A program made the translations under genes and the position numbers. A stretch of 64,000 nucleotides of DNA from Wolfiporia cocos (taxonomy: Eukaryota; Basidiomycota; Agaricomycetes; Polyporales; Phaeolaceae): assembly GCA_029448655.1 (NCBI GenBank), contig JACCLO010000001.1, positions 4,030,001 through 4,094,000 on the forward strand. Direction: 5' to 3'. This document shows positions 11,732-23,503 of this stretch, piece by piece (position 1 is the stretch's first letter; every line of letters starts with the position of its first letter). The notes below the pieces were generated by a model. The model made no database searches. It worked only from the letters and a program-made list of their open reading frames with translations, and was not told the origin of the DNA.

Positions 11732-13043
11732 ATGTCTAATCCTCACGATCATTTCACTCCTGGATGCTTCATGCGGGCACCGCGCCGCAGCCCCGCTGGC
11801 GGGGGTAACAGCAACGACGCCATTCGCGGCCGGGGCGGCGGACTCTTCAACTTCGGACAGGGTGGGCGAACTGTGCTCCCTCCTCTTCATCTTCCGTTTC
11901 GAACCTCACGTTCTCCAGGTCCGTGTCTGTTCAACACGCTTGACATTGTATGGATGCGCGCTCAAATTCTAGTGTCACTGTAGTTCCTGACCCTTCCTTT
12001 CCAACCAATTCTTATCCACAGCAAGATCCAAGTCACAGTATAGCATACAATGAATCCGGCTGGCCCGCAAATCAGAGTAGGCTTCAATAACGAGATGAAC
12101 AGCTTGGATTGAGCTCTGATCTGTCATTTGACGACAGCATCCGGACAACATCAATATCCCGCCCACGCGCAAACGCAGTACGGGGCATATCCCTCCCGTA
12201 CAGATCACCGCGATCGCACCTTGCCTCCTCCAAATGCAGGTGCTCCAAACGCGTCGTTAATGGGTGGCGCTGGCATTCGCCCTCCCAATGGAGGCTACCC
12301 TTCTGCGTACGGGTCCTACCCTGATGCGCAGATGAATCCAGGATATTATCCCGCTCCTGATCCGACTGCTCTTCCCCCTCCGATCCCTCAAATGGGATTC
12401 AACGGGACAGCAGACATGCCTCCCCGTCGTACACCCTTCACAGAACGTATACTTCCCTCTCGTTTCTTGCACTCGCATCAGCCTTATCCACGCAACCCAT
12501 CCAATGTGGCGCAATCCGCATACGCAACCGAGCCCGCTGCTGCGGAGCCCACCATCAAGAAGAAGCGCAAGCGGGCAGATGCGGAACAGCTGAAAGTCTT
12601 AAATGAAACCTACGCCCGCACAGCCTTCCCATCTACAGAGGAACGGGCCGAGCTCGCCAAAAGACTCAATATGTCAGCGAGGAGCGTTCAGATTTGGTAG
12701 GCAAACCGCTCGTTTTTCGATCACACGACTCTTGCGTTGACTCATTGTCAAATTTCGTACATCCTATAGGTTCCAAAATAAGCGACAGGCGATGCGCCAG
12801 AGCTCGCGGCAAGCCTCCGCAAATGCACCGCCGACTACGAACGAGCCCTACCCAACCACCCCGAATGCGGGTGCTCTGCCGTCAACAGGAATGTATGGCG
12901 CCCCGGGATCGTCCACTGTCGGACAGCCGTACGGTGTGCCGCAACCACATCCTACGGCTCACGTTGGACCTTCACCGTCGCCACCTGGGCGTCACCACGC
13001 CAGTAACGAAGACCCTAGGCGAGCTCAGGGGCGTTATCAATGA
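11732..13043 (+). CDS. Homeodomain transcription factor
   Basis: DNA-binding regulator of 370 residues. Exons: 11732-11918, 11984-12076, 12138-12696 and 12770-13043. The homeodomain covers about residues 233-292 and starts RKRADAEQLKVLNETYARTA. Helix 3 reads VQIWFQNKRQAM, with the invariant WFQNxR; the last intron splits the codon of that Trp. It has the standard 60-residue spacing, so it is a typical rather than TALE-type homeodomain. The rest is low-complexity Pro/Gly/Tyr/Ser-rich sequence, likely disordered activation or interaction regions. The start is uncertain: the ATG at 11636 is in frame upstream. Basidiomycete non-mating-type homeobox genes of this layout often act in fruiting or filament development; the role here is inferred. 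No partner homeobox gene or other mating-locus marker is nearby. Confidence 0.88.
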
Positions 13044-15293
13044 CGTGCACAATAAGTAGCCCCTTAAGTTGCATCCGCCGACCAAAAATAAGCTCCCATA
13101 ATACCTTCATTTTATATCTGTCAGATAGCAGGCAATCTGATGTGGACTGCAGTTTACGGGTCGATGTTTATTGACTAACTTATATACATTATTCATCACC
13201 TTACTTTATTTACGCGGACTGAACATTGCACATCGGACAGTAGATCGCCTCACATGCAGTATGAACTATGCAATTATGACTAGAGCTTTATAATGGATAT
13301 GTACATGGGACTTCGCTGCTTTTGCATAGGTAGACAGATTTGGTTAATAGTATTCTTGCTCGGCCACTGATTCAACTTGCATCGATAAACGTAATGAGTT
13401 GGTCAACCTCTCAAGGGATGTCGTTCCCAACTCCTGCATCCCACGACGATCGAAGAACACCGGTCAATAGGAGTCTCCTTGTTTCCACACTTCAGGAGTA
13501 TGCTCTCGTCTTCTGTTACGCGCAGTGAAGTCCTGAAATCGATCCAATGTCGATCTTTGATACGATAGCACGGACACGGAGTCCCACCACAAGCAACGTG
13601 ATCACTCGCCGCCGAAATGAAAAGCACATGTGCGGTAGTGTGTGCACATTGTGATAATCACGGACGGCGGTCCAACGGCGGAGTTCACATCGAACGTAAG
13701 AAGGTAGCCACGGTGCCATCGCTACTGAATCTCAAGCGTGATACAAACATTCCGGTAGACACCCTCATTCAGTAAATGCCGCACATCAGTTCATGTGGTC
13801 CCATCAGCCAGCTGTAAACAACACCAGGCCAATCACAGTAAAAGACCGATGTGGTTTAGAATCGTAATTTATCGATTGGTTATGCCTAGAAGTATCGATG
13901 GTAGAAGAGGAAACCTCCTATATCCATAATTAAACATTGTTTTTGCTGCAAACGTCTCAGCAACTTGATTAATTATTCGCTTCTGAGGGATTGCGAGACT
14001 TACCACAGCTCCCTGGACCGGATTCCATCATTCGATCGTGTCGTGAAGATCTGTGACCTAACTCCGCGAAGTATCACAGGTAGGCGAGGAATAACTCAAT
14101 GTTGGGCCTGACAACGTCCGCGATATAGAACCATGGACTATGATCATAGAAGCGTTCTGTTACATATAACGCAGATTAACAAGAGATTCATCGTAATGAT
14201 GCTCCCGCGCGAGTATCTTGGCCGTGGAAGTCTCCCACGCGAAGTCGTCTTTCCGCAGTCGATATCTGGTTATGTGGCTTTGTGCGGATGGTGTTACACG
14301 TTTCGGCTCATGCCGCCGGCGAGTATGAGTTCTAGGTGAGAACGTCCAGCGGGATGTTCTCTATGAAGGATCGGAGTTGTCGGTGAGACAATGACTTCGA
14401 TATTGTCAAGTGTACGTAGCTGATCACCCCTTTGGCATATCTACCATCTCAGTATTCTGAGTCACGAATAGAAGAATTGCCATATGACACCAACGAGATC
14501 GCGCGGCTCCAGCGCGTTTTTGAGAAGGAGTTTTCAGTGCATGACGGTGGGCTCAAGACACCACGAAGAAAAGTCCCATATAATACCCACGCACAAATAC
14601 GGTCTAGTATACTGCGAGGCGCAGCAATGGCAGATAGGTCGGGCGCCGATAATAGAACGGGGATATTCTATATGTTTGGTATGCCAGAAGAAATCCTTCC
14701 ATAGCGGGGTCCACGCCCTGGTCCACCACAAACAGTGTCTTTTGTTTCGAGCAGGAAGAGCGGATCTCGCCACCCCCGGTATTGAAATAAGAGGTTGAGA
14801 AGGGGTCAATTGAGTGTTTGTTTTGTACCGCACGCAATCAACGAGGTCGGAGAAAAGGCATGAGTATTTCAACGCAACAGCAGTCAATAGTCCTGCAGCG
14901 GAACGACACAGAAAAGCAGATATGCTGCACATGTACAGGCTTCGGGTCGGCTCGGATTGCAAGCATTGTATCGTGCGGTGCCGTCGACGCGTCGGTGGCT
15001 GAGATCGTGATCGGTCCCATCAGTGGCTTATCTGTCAAGTCCAGAACCGGACTTAAAATAATTTATCGATCACTGATCTCCGAAATTTTGGCCTCGCTGC
15101 CGCCACCTTGCTTGTGCCCGCATCACTAACCCAGCAGGGCATTTCTCCTTCGTACTGGCAACACTACGCATCAGATAGAGCCACTCACGCTTGTCTCGGG
15201 AATTATACCGTTACCACTAGACCTCTGTATACTGGATTGTCCGAGTCCCTTCAGCGAAGTACCCTAGATCCCAATCTGCTTTCTAAATCTACA
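13044..15293. other. Intergenic, no gene recognised
   Basis: 2.2 kb without an assembled gene. The best open frame (14432-14704, + strand, 90 codons) is hydrophilic but begins at TTG, has no family match I recognise and no flanking exon. The 3' UTR of the homeobox gene and the promoter of the ABC ATPase must lie at the edges. Confidence 0.45.
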
Positions 15294-18200
15294 ATGTCTC
15301 CCGCTGCTGTTGCTGCAGCTCCGGACTCGCAGTTCGCACCTTTCCTTGATGCGTTACGTACGGCACCCACTGCCCCAGGTCGGTGGACATCCTTGTAGCG
15401 CTAGACACATACATAACGTTGTCACAGATGCGAAGGCCGCTGCCGATCGCCTTGCTCGTGAGGTCTCGAAGTGTGGTCTCCAGGTTTTGAGGTAAGCGTT
15501 GATTACCATCGGCTGTTTTGGATCATAGTGAACTGTCGACAGTGATGCGCAAATTCTGCAAACGCTGCACGCGTTCGCGGCCAACAAAAAGTCAGGCTAT
15601 GAGCGTGAATCTGCCGCCGTCGCCCTCCAATCTCTATGCACCGTCATCGGAGCTCCTATCGCTCCGCTAATGCTACCCTCTCTCTCGGTTCTGTTTGAAC
15701 TCTACATGGACAAGGGTGACGTGGTCCGCTCTGCGGCATCAGCGGCCGTAAAGTCGCTCTTGAAGCTATTCCCTCCGGAATCAACTCGTGTACTGTTCCG
15801 TGCCCTTGAGGATATTCTCGACAATGGCAAGTGGCGAACCAAAGTCGGTGTCCTGGATTCCATCAGAAGTTATGCATCTAGTGCCAGCGCGAGAGATGCA
15901 GTGGCAAATGAGCTCGGTACAACGATCCCGAAGGTGGAAGCTGCCATGCATGATACCAAACAGGAAGTATGTTGAATGAACACAGTTTTTTGCTTTGAAT
16001 TTATCTCCTTGCAGGTATCCTCAGCCGCTGGTAAATGCGCTACTGCGCTTTGTTCCACTCTCGCCAACCCGGACCTCAGCCCGCATATTCCTATTCTTGT
16101 CAAGTGTATGGCCAACCCGGATTCCGTCCCCGCTTGTATCAAGTCGCTTTCCTCCACCACTTTTGTTGCTGAGGTCACCGCCCCCGCGCTGGCCGTCTTG
16201 GTCCCTCTTTTGATCCGTGCTCTCAACGATCGATCTATGGAGGTACAACGCAGGACTGTCGTTGTAATAGACAACCTCGTAAAGCTGGTGCGCGACCCCA
16301 ATGTTGCGGCCATATACTTGAGTCCTCTCGTCGACGGTGTGGAAAAGATCGCAACAGGCGCCGCCTTCCCTGAGGTCAACCAGTTTTCCTGATGATCAGT
16401 CGATGTCACTTACTGGATGTGTAGGTGCGCGCATTTGCAGAAACATCCCTCAACACACTTTTGAAGTCGGGTGCCTCCAAAAATGGCCCACCTTCTACTC
16501 ATCGTGATTTGGATGTCGAGGCCTCTTCTGCGCTCTCTGCGCTCTTGACCCTTCTCCCCACCGAGCTTTCTGTGGTCTCTCCTGAGAATCCGAACGGTCC
16601 ACGTCAACCATGTCACCAACTCCTTGCTAAGGCCCTGGAGTTCAGTGCTACGCTAGTAGCAGATCTCGTCTATCAGCGGCAATTTTCCGAGGTAAACGTC
16701 TGGCATCGTTGTGTCGGAAAATACCTCGTACCTTGGTTCCCCGATGGTGCAGAAGACGCTTCAGCCTTCGCTGAGACTGTCCGCTCGCACTTTTTGGCAA
16801 TTGATAACGTAAGTACAGCCCTTGTGTGATCGCAGTCTGCTCATACCGCAATAGGCCAAGCACGCACCGATAGATGATGGAAGCGGGGAGGAGGGCGAAC
16901 TGCTCTGTGATACGCAGTTCTCGCTCGCATACGGTGCATTGCTCTTGCTGTCACACACCCGCTTGCGCTTGTTCCGCGGTCGCCGCTACGGAATCCTGGG
17001 CACGAATGGATCTGGAAAGTCGACGCTCATGCGCCAGCTGCGTGATGGCAAGGTTGAGAACTTTCCGCCGCAGGACCAGCTTAAGTGCGTCATGGTCGAG
17101 CATTCCCTGCAAGGAGAGGACACCTCCCTTTCAGTGATAGATTTCGTCGCCTCCGGTGAGCTTTGACCATACGTCAGGACACGGTTGTCGCGTTCTGATA
17201 CATGTTGGCGGATGGTAGACAAGGCCTTGGCGGGCACACCCCGCCCGAAGATTAGGGATCAGTTGCTAGAAGTAGGTTTTGATGACAACCGACAAGCCGA
17301 GGTTGTCGGCGGGTTGTCTGGCGGGTGGAAGATGAAGCTTGAGTTGGCAAGAGCGATGTTATACCACGCAGATCTCCTCTTGCTCGATGAGGTGAGGACT
17401 CAAACGAGCTTGCAAGCTTGCGGTGCTAATGATACATTTATCTAGCCGACGAACCACGTAAGCCCTTCGTGAGATTGTTTAGTTTGACGCCCTCATTTTG
17501 CACCGCAGTTGGACCGCGCATCGGTTAAGTGGCTTGAGCAATACCTCATCGCCCAGAAGCATGTCACTTGTCTCATTATTAGTCACGACTCAGGGTATGT
17601 AATGCCTCCTAATTGTCTGAGCTATATTGTGACCATAACCCATTCAGTTTCCTTGATACTGTTACTACCGATATTATTCATTATGAGACCAAGAAGGTCA
17701 GTATACTACATGGAAGGTCGAAGCAACAGAGTAATCGCTGATTGTGCGCATCTGTCTAGCTTGTGTACTATCACGGTAACCTTTCCACATTCGTCGAAAA
17801 ACACCCCGAGGCGAAGTCATACTACACGCTCGCTGCCACTTCGGTCAAGTTCTCGTTCCCTCCTCCCGGGTCCTTGATGGGTGTTCGAAGCAACACCCGG
17901 GCTATTTTGAAGATGACCAACTGTACATTCACATATCCAGGAAGGTCAACTCCCAGCTTGTACAATGTCAGCTGTGCGTTGTCTCTGTCAAGGTATGTCA
18001 TCATGTCAACTTCGCATCATTACGAGTCTGACTCGCACATAGCCGCGTGGGTATTATTGGCCCTAACGGCGCTGGCAAGTCAACTCTCGTGAAGTTGTTG
18101 ACAGTACGTAATATCTCGTGATCACCTCAACAATTCGTCGTCATCATCGCTACAGGGCGAGACAGAACCGCAAGAGGGCACTGTCTACAAACATCCCTCA

Positions 18201-19619
18201 CTGCGTATCGGCTATGTTTCCCAGCATGCGACGCATCACATCGGTAATTCCATCCGTTCATGCCATCACGAAGAGGACTCACCGCATCTCCGCACTTTAC
18301 AGAACGCCATCTGGAGAAGACTCCGGTCCAGTATATCCAGTGGCGGTTCCAGGACGGGCATGACAGTGAGTGATCATGACAACATCAGAAGCACATGCTT
18401 CTCACTGTGCGCTTAACAGGGGAAGTCCTGGAGAAGGTGACCCGTGTTCTCACGGACGAAGAGAAGGCCCAGCTCGAGACCGAGTTTGTTGGCAAGAACG
18501 GACAAAGACGTAAACTTGAGGTACGGTTCCCATCTATAACGGCTATTTCCACGAGTATAACGTCATACAGTTGATTATGGGCAGGCAAAAGCTGAAGAAG
18601 TCTTTCCAATACGAGATCAAATGGCGCGGTTAGTCTTTGCGAATGACTCGGCTGATTGTGTGACTGATTGCGGATCATAGGACTTGATCACAAATTCAAT
18701 ACATGGATACCGAGAGAAGAGCTAATTGAGAAGGGCTTCACCAAATCGGTGCAGCAATTCGATGACTTGGAGGCATCTAGAGAAGGAGCGGGACAGCGGG
18801 ATACATCGGCTCATACCGTTCGTAAGCACCTGGAAGACATTGGACTAGATGGAGACATCGCGCAATACAACGAGATATCGGGCCTATCAGGAGGTAAGCC
18901 AAGCTTGCGAGCACCACGGTCTTTTGCTCACCTAACGCTAGGCCAGAAGATCAAGCTTGTTATCGCCGCTTGTCTTTGGAACAACCCCCAAGTACGAATG
19001 AATCCTATGGTTTCGCGCATTTTTTGATGTGCAATGCTGTGCAGATTTGTGTGCTCGACGAGCCGAGTAACTTCTTGGATCGAGAAGCCCTGGGTGGTCT
19101 TGCTGTCGCTATACGCGATTGGGCCGGTGCTGTGGTATGTTGCGCTACTGATTCGCGACACTGTACAACAATTCTGATCGCTTCTATCAGGTCATAATCT
19201 CACATAACGAAGAGTTTGTTACTGCATTATGTACGTCATGAGTTCAATGATGGCATTGATGTTCCTGATTGATGCGGCATACTACAGGCCCTGAAATTTG
19301 GAATGTTGAGGCCGGGCGGATGACACACAAGGGCAAAATCGCCGTCGTAGAGGACGCGTTCGCTGTCAAATCACCCAAGGGCAGTGGTACGAACACACCC
19401 GCCCGCTCTCGTTTGCAAACTCCGGTGGCATCGGTGGTCGGCACTCCTGCTGGTAGTGGTGCCGAGGACAGAGGCGCTGCGGCAACGCCCCCTGTGAAGA
19501 AAAAGAAGAAGTTGACCCGCAACCAACTGAAGTCACAGGAGGAGCGGCGTAGGTTGCGGAAACTCAACTGGCTTACTCACGGTGGACCTAAGCCGGAAGA
19601 CACGGACAGTGACGCATAA
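15294..19619 (+). CDS. eEF3/New1-type translation ABC ATPase
   Basis: Ribosome-associated ABC-F-like ATPase of the eEF3 group, 1088 residues in 21 exons (15294-15378, 15428-15491, 15543-15966, 16015-16374, 16425-16808, 16855-17155, 17219-17391, 17446-17457, 17509-17594, 17648-17696, 17760-17992, 18043-18103, 18156-18243, 18303-18365, 18420-18520, 18571-18628, 18681-18893, 18942-18991, 19045-19134, 19191-19230, 19288-19619). Order: N-terminal HEAT repeats; ABC1 with Walker A GTNGSGKST, signature LSGGWKMKL, Walker B LLLLDEPTNHLD; ABC2 with GPNGAGKST, LSGGQKIKL and ICVLDEPSNFLD. A chromodomain-like insert (GRQKLKKSFQYEIKWRG) sits inside ABC2. The tail is Lys-rich (KKKKKLTRNQ). The insert and tail look closer to New1/S. 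pombe Elf1 than to eEF3 proper, but this is from memory of the families and not certain. Exon 8 is only 12 nt. Confidence 0.9.
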
Positions 19620-20262
19620 GGTGATCCTCGGTTTCTCCGTGGTCTTACCTTCGTGATCATTGTTGAGCTGTCATGATAGAGTGGAACCTTTGGTCTAAAT
19701 TATTCCCATTCCCATGCCCCTTTCTCTACATTGCAGAGTGTTTCAGAACGTACTATATCTTGTTATGTCTAGCTATATAGTGGATCGCAGAATACCAACT
19801 GATGCGCACTACTTGCCTAGTACTCTCGCTGTGCCTCGGGGCTGTGATGAAGGTTAGCTCTATCTATTGTGCCTCCGATAGCCAGCGGAGTCTATCCTGT
19901 GATACAATCTGTCAACAGATACAGCTTGATTACAGCAGCTTGTCGTATCTATGTCGCAAGCACAAGTACGTAATGACAATGGGTACGTGACGAGAGATTA
20001 GAGTTGCCAGAGGATATGACGGAAGCAATAAATAAGGGACAATACATAGAATGAAGCGTTGTAACAGGGGCGAATAATTAATGGTTGCGGTTGTTCTATC
20101 GCCTCGGAGATGCGGAATACAGTCGTTGACGCCCGGAAGGCATGGGCAAAGATGCGTAAAAGAGTCTGGATGTTCGTCGCCTCCGCCTTGAATCTGTGAA
20201 TTGAGTCATTGCACTGAGACAACTTCGCGCCAGGGTTACCATGCATGAGACAAATATGTCTG
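19620..20262. other. Convergent intergenic region, no gene seen
   Basis: Separates the 3' ends of the ABC ATPase (+) and the C2H2 factor (-). There are short AT-richer stretches near 19690-20050 and no coding signal. Confidence 0.5.
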
Positions 20263-21208
20263 CTACTGTTTGTCGTCGCCCTCTTCCGCGGTGTCGTCCT
20301 CTTCAGGCTCCGGGTCGGCCTGTGAGCCACTGTTACCGCGCTCGTGCACGCGCGCATGCCGGCGCATGTTGCTCTGGACGCTGAAGCTGCGCCCACATCC
20401 CTCGTACGGGCACGTAAACGCTGCATTGAAACGACAAGCCCATTACCCCTCTGCACGTGCCGCACAGTGCGAGCGAGATCACTCACGCTTTTCGCCCGTG
20501 TGGGTATTCAGGTGAATCTGCCCGGACATTAACACCGATCACCTCGCGGGACGCACCGATCGACGTACCCGCAAGCTGCTCGGGCGCGTGAAGCCCTTCC
20601 CGCAGTAGCTGCACTCGTAGCGCGACGCCCGCTCTGCGGCCGCGGGGTCCCCAGCCCCGGATGCGGACGAGCCCGCGACGGCCGCGGGGTACGCCGGCTG
20701 CGACGCCGCGTACGGGTACGTGCCGCTGGGGAGCACGCCCCTGCTCGCGCCCGGCAGTGCGTACGGCGCGCCGGCGTGCGCGTACTGCTGCTGCTGCTGC
20801 TGCTGCTGGGCGGCGTATACCTGGCTGTGTGCGTATCGCGCGGAGTCGGACGCGGTGCGCGCGTGGCCCGCGGCGGGCGGGGGCGGCGCGGAGGAGTACA
20901 TGCGCGAGGGGAGCGAGTTGCCGCGCTGGCCCGCCATCGCGGGCGAGCGCGCGCGGCGCGCCCGCTCGTCGTCCGCCGCGAGCCCGGGGTGCCGGTGCGC
21001 TGTCGGGGGCGAGCCCGGGGCCGGCCGTGCGTGCTGTGGCAGGATTGTCTGCGAGAGCTCGTCTGGATGGTGTGCGGCGCGGTCAGCGTGCGGCGCGCGG
21101 CGGGAGAGGGCACTCACTCCCAAAGAGGACGCGGATGGGGGGCAGCGTGGGCCTGTCCTCGCCCTGCTGGGAGCCCGGTGATGGCGCGTGGTTCTGATGA
21201 GATGACAT
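20263..21208 (-). CDS. C2H2 zinc-finger protein with polyglutamine tract
   Basis: Putative transcription factor of 257 residues. Exons: 21208-21118, 21062-20569, 20517-20487 (31 nt) and 20420-20263. Two adjacent C-terminal C2H2 fingers: YECSYCGKGFTRPSSLRIHLNTH and FTCPYEGCGRSFSVQSNMRRHARVH, joined by the canonical TGEKP linker. Both fingers are assembled only after splicing, and the linker crosses an exon junction. The N-terminal half is Ala/Pro/Tyr/Gln-rich with eight consecutive Gln encoded by a pure CAG run. The C-terminal tail after the fingers is acidic (EPEEDDTAEEGDD). Exon 2 is extremely GC-rich, which opens long false frames on the other strand. The start ATG at 21208 follows a TATTTATCC element (21281-21289, plus-strand reading) that may act as a TATA-like site. 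Targets unknown. Confidence 0.85.
20785..20808. repeat. (CTG)8 trinucleotide repeat
   Basis: Eight perfect CTG units on the plus strand, read as eight CAG Gln codons in the zinc-finger gene on the minus strand. Pure codon runs of this kind are usually length-polymorphic. Confidence 0.95.
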
Positions 21209-22463
21209 TAGATCGAAGTCGAGGCGCGGGGGGTCGGGGGGGAAGGGATGATCAGAGGGGACACGCCTGACCGGGCAGGTTATTTATCCGCGGCCTGAGC
21301 TGGGCAAGGCGCGGGCCCTCGGGGCCTGCAGCACGTTCAGCCTACCAGAATATCTCCCAATCACTGCGGGGTAACTTCCTGACGCGCGAATGTTGTGCTC
21401 TAGCCAAGGAAACGCATCGCTCGTTGCGGACGCGGTCTCCAAGGATGCGTGTGGGCGCCAGGACAATTGTGATGTCAGGCATGCGCACGCAAAATGTGGC
21501 CGTGAGGAGTGATCTCGCTGTTTTCGTGGATACGCACGACCCAGGATGTACCTGCCGGACCTCGAGATTGGGCGTATGTCAAACACGGAAGGGTCCGTTT
21601 CCGAGCTGTCATCCCCTCGGCATGGTGGCGACTTGACGCGATGCAGTGCTGCAGCGCTAGAATGCAGCTGAGCTTCTTCCCCCGTGCATATCCGCGCATG
21701 CAGCGGCAGGACCCAGAGTCCCGGGATGCGTTGGCGGTACAACCTGGCAAGAGATTGGCTGTGCATCCCGCGACTGATCAAGGATCGGGACACACAGATC
21801 AAGCTGATCAACGACAAGTCATACCCGAGTTGTAGAAACCCTCGACGATTGATTATGCGGTTTTATTACGCGTGTGTAAGGGCCATTGATCCATGAGGGA
21901 TCGACCGAACACGTTCCATCTATCAGCAACGATTGAGATGCTCGTCCTACGCGCATCGTCAGCGCTTCATGCCCGAATAAACGACCGAACCACGACCTTG
22001 GCTCGACAAGCTTTTGAAGATTGAGCTAATGGTGAGGCAACGACGCCATGATTGTTTCGCATTGACTGCCACGGGCCAGGCTTTCAGTCGCGACATAAAT
22101 GACCGCAGTGTCTTCTGTCATACTCAACTCACAGGCAACGCAAGCACAGTGCAAGATCAATCAACCGTGTCGATCAGTGTGGCGGGTCAACCGGAGTTCA
22201 TACGGGTTACAGCTGCCAGACCGGTCTTTCGGTCGCACTGGGGCGCAGATAATGCTGCCCTGCGCACATCACAATTGTCGGGGGTTATCGTCTGCACACC
22301 CACTTGGGTACGCAGCAACTGGTGCAGATGCGCGGACGGCCGTGATGGTGTTGATCGCATCAGTCGGACTGCTTTTATCTGCGCGGAGATGCGCGACGAC
22401 AATGCAATTAAGGTCATAGTGCTTGATGAGGGCTACGATGATCAGTGAGCGTCCGCGCCATGT
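21209..22463. other. Intergenic, no gene recognised
   Basis: Open frames of 144-177 codons exist on both strands but none shows a motif, a splice chain or a matching neighbour exon. The left edge holds the zinc-finger promoter. Confidence 0.45.
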
Positions 22464-23051
22464 TCAGGCAGCCTCTGCTTTCTGAGCTTCCTCCGGGGTT
22501 TTCGTCTTCAATGACAAAGCATGCAGTCCCTGAGCCAACTCCTCCGAAAGAGCGGAGTAGATCATGCGATGACGCTGCATTGTCGTCTGGGGGGCACACG
22601 AGATGTAAGCCCACGCAAAGGGTCGTTTTAGTGCACGATGGCTCGGACCTTGCCACGGAACTCCTCAGAGACGGCCTGGATGGTGAAATCTGAACGCCCA
22701 AGCGGGAAGCAACGCCCGTTTTCGACAGCTCGTCCAGTGTGCTCCGAGGATTGTGGGACTTACGTGTTTCGCCGTTGCCGCCACCTTCCGCGCGCATCGC
22801 AGCGTGGTGTCGGTGCTGCCATGAGTCGTTCGTGATCCGCAGCTCGGACGGTCGCAGGAGCGCGGTGAGCTGCGCGCGGGGTCCGTTTCGTGGCCGCGTA
22901 ATCGTCGAGATTGCAAATGGCGCACCTTCTCGTTGATTGATTTTGCCACGGGCCCCTCAATTTCAGAGGAGGTGGACATGGCTGCTCGGCGAAGAAGGCT
23001 TTGGTGAGTACGGGCGAATGCTGAGGCAGAGAAGAACCGAGCCGCGGACAT
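22464..23051 (-). CDS. bolA: BolA-family protein, mitochondrial type
   Basis: Small BolA protein of 131 residues acting with monothiol glutaredoxin and Fe-S cluster delivery to late mitochondrial apoproteins (family knowledge). Exons: 23051-22926, 22869-22764, 22689-22649 and 22586-22464. The first about 24 residues (MSAARFFSASAFARTHQSLL...) are rich in Arg, Ser and Ala and lack acidic residues, as in a mitochondrial presequence. A second in-frame ATG follows at residue 25 and could give a cytosolic form. The BolA core is complete: INEKLTALLRPSELRITNDS, the GNGETHFTIQAVSEEF strand, and the QRHRMIYSALSEEL...LHALSLKTKTPEE helix. The conserved His of the RHR segment is present. The gene is head to head with the Clr2-like gene, 452 bp apart. 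Confidence 0.93.
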
Positions 23052-23503
23052 CGCACGGTGAGTAAGCACAAGCGAGATGGGCGAGACGTGAGTGCGCTCG
23101 ACGGAAAGCTACAGCCGCGAAGAGAACGGACTGTACTAGCAACAGATGTCGACTGATATCTTGAATCCAATTACAAACGGTTGGCATCATGGGCGTCTGT
23201 CTGCCACAGCCACTTGGGTATCAGGCACAAATCGGAAATCGGCCACTGTGTGTGCACATTCGACCCACGGCCCTCAAATACGCACGCAGCGAACCTCGTG
23301 CAATCCTCCGCCTGCCTTTGATCCGTACGCGCAGTGATGACGCGCTCGGTCCCAGGGTAGAGCTTGACGACAGCACTCCAGGTTCACCGCGAAAGTTCCA
23401 GCCAAAAGAGGCGATTATGTCATCACCGGTGGCTTTCTCGTCCCCACTTCCCACGCGCATCTCATCCTTTTAGCAATCAACCGCCACTCGCCCGCCGCCA
23501 GAG
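23052..23503. promoter_or_regulatory. Shared divergent promoter of bolA and the Clr2-like gene
   Basis: 452 bp between two divergent starts, with no coding exon. No TATA box is evident on either side. Shared control is inferred only from the spacing. Confidence 0.4.

Noticed and set aside
20529..21270. Several 150-194 codon frames overlapping the C2H2 gene
   Set aside because: They are Arg/Ala-rich shadows created by GC-rich coding sequence; only the chain giving two intact fingers is coherent.
21284..22448. 177-codon minus and 144-codon plus frames
   Set aside because: No motif, no ATG-led exon chain and no support from neighbours.
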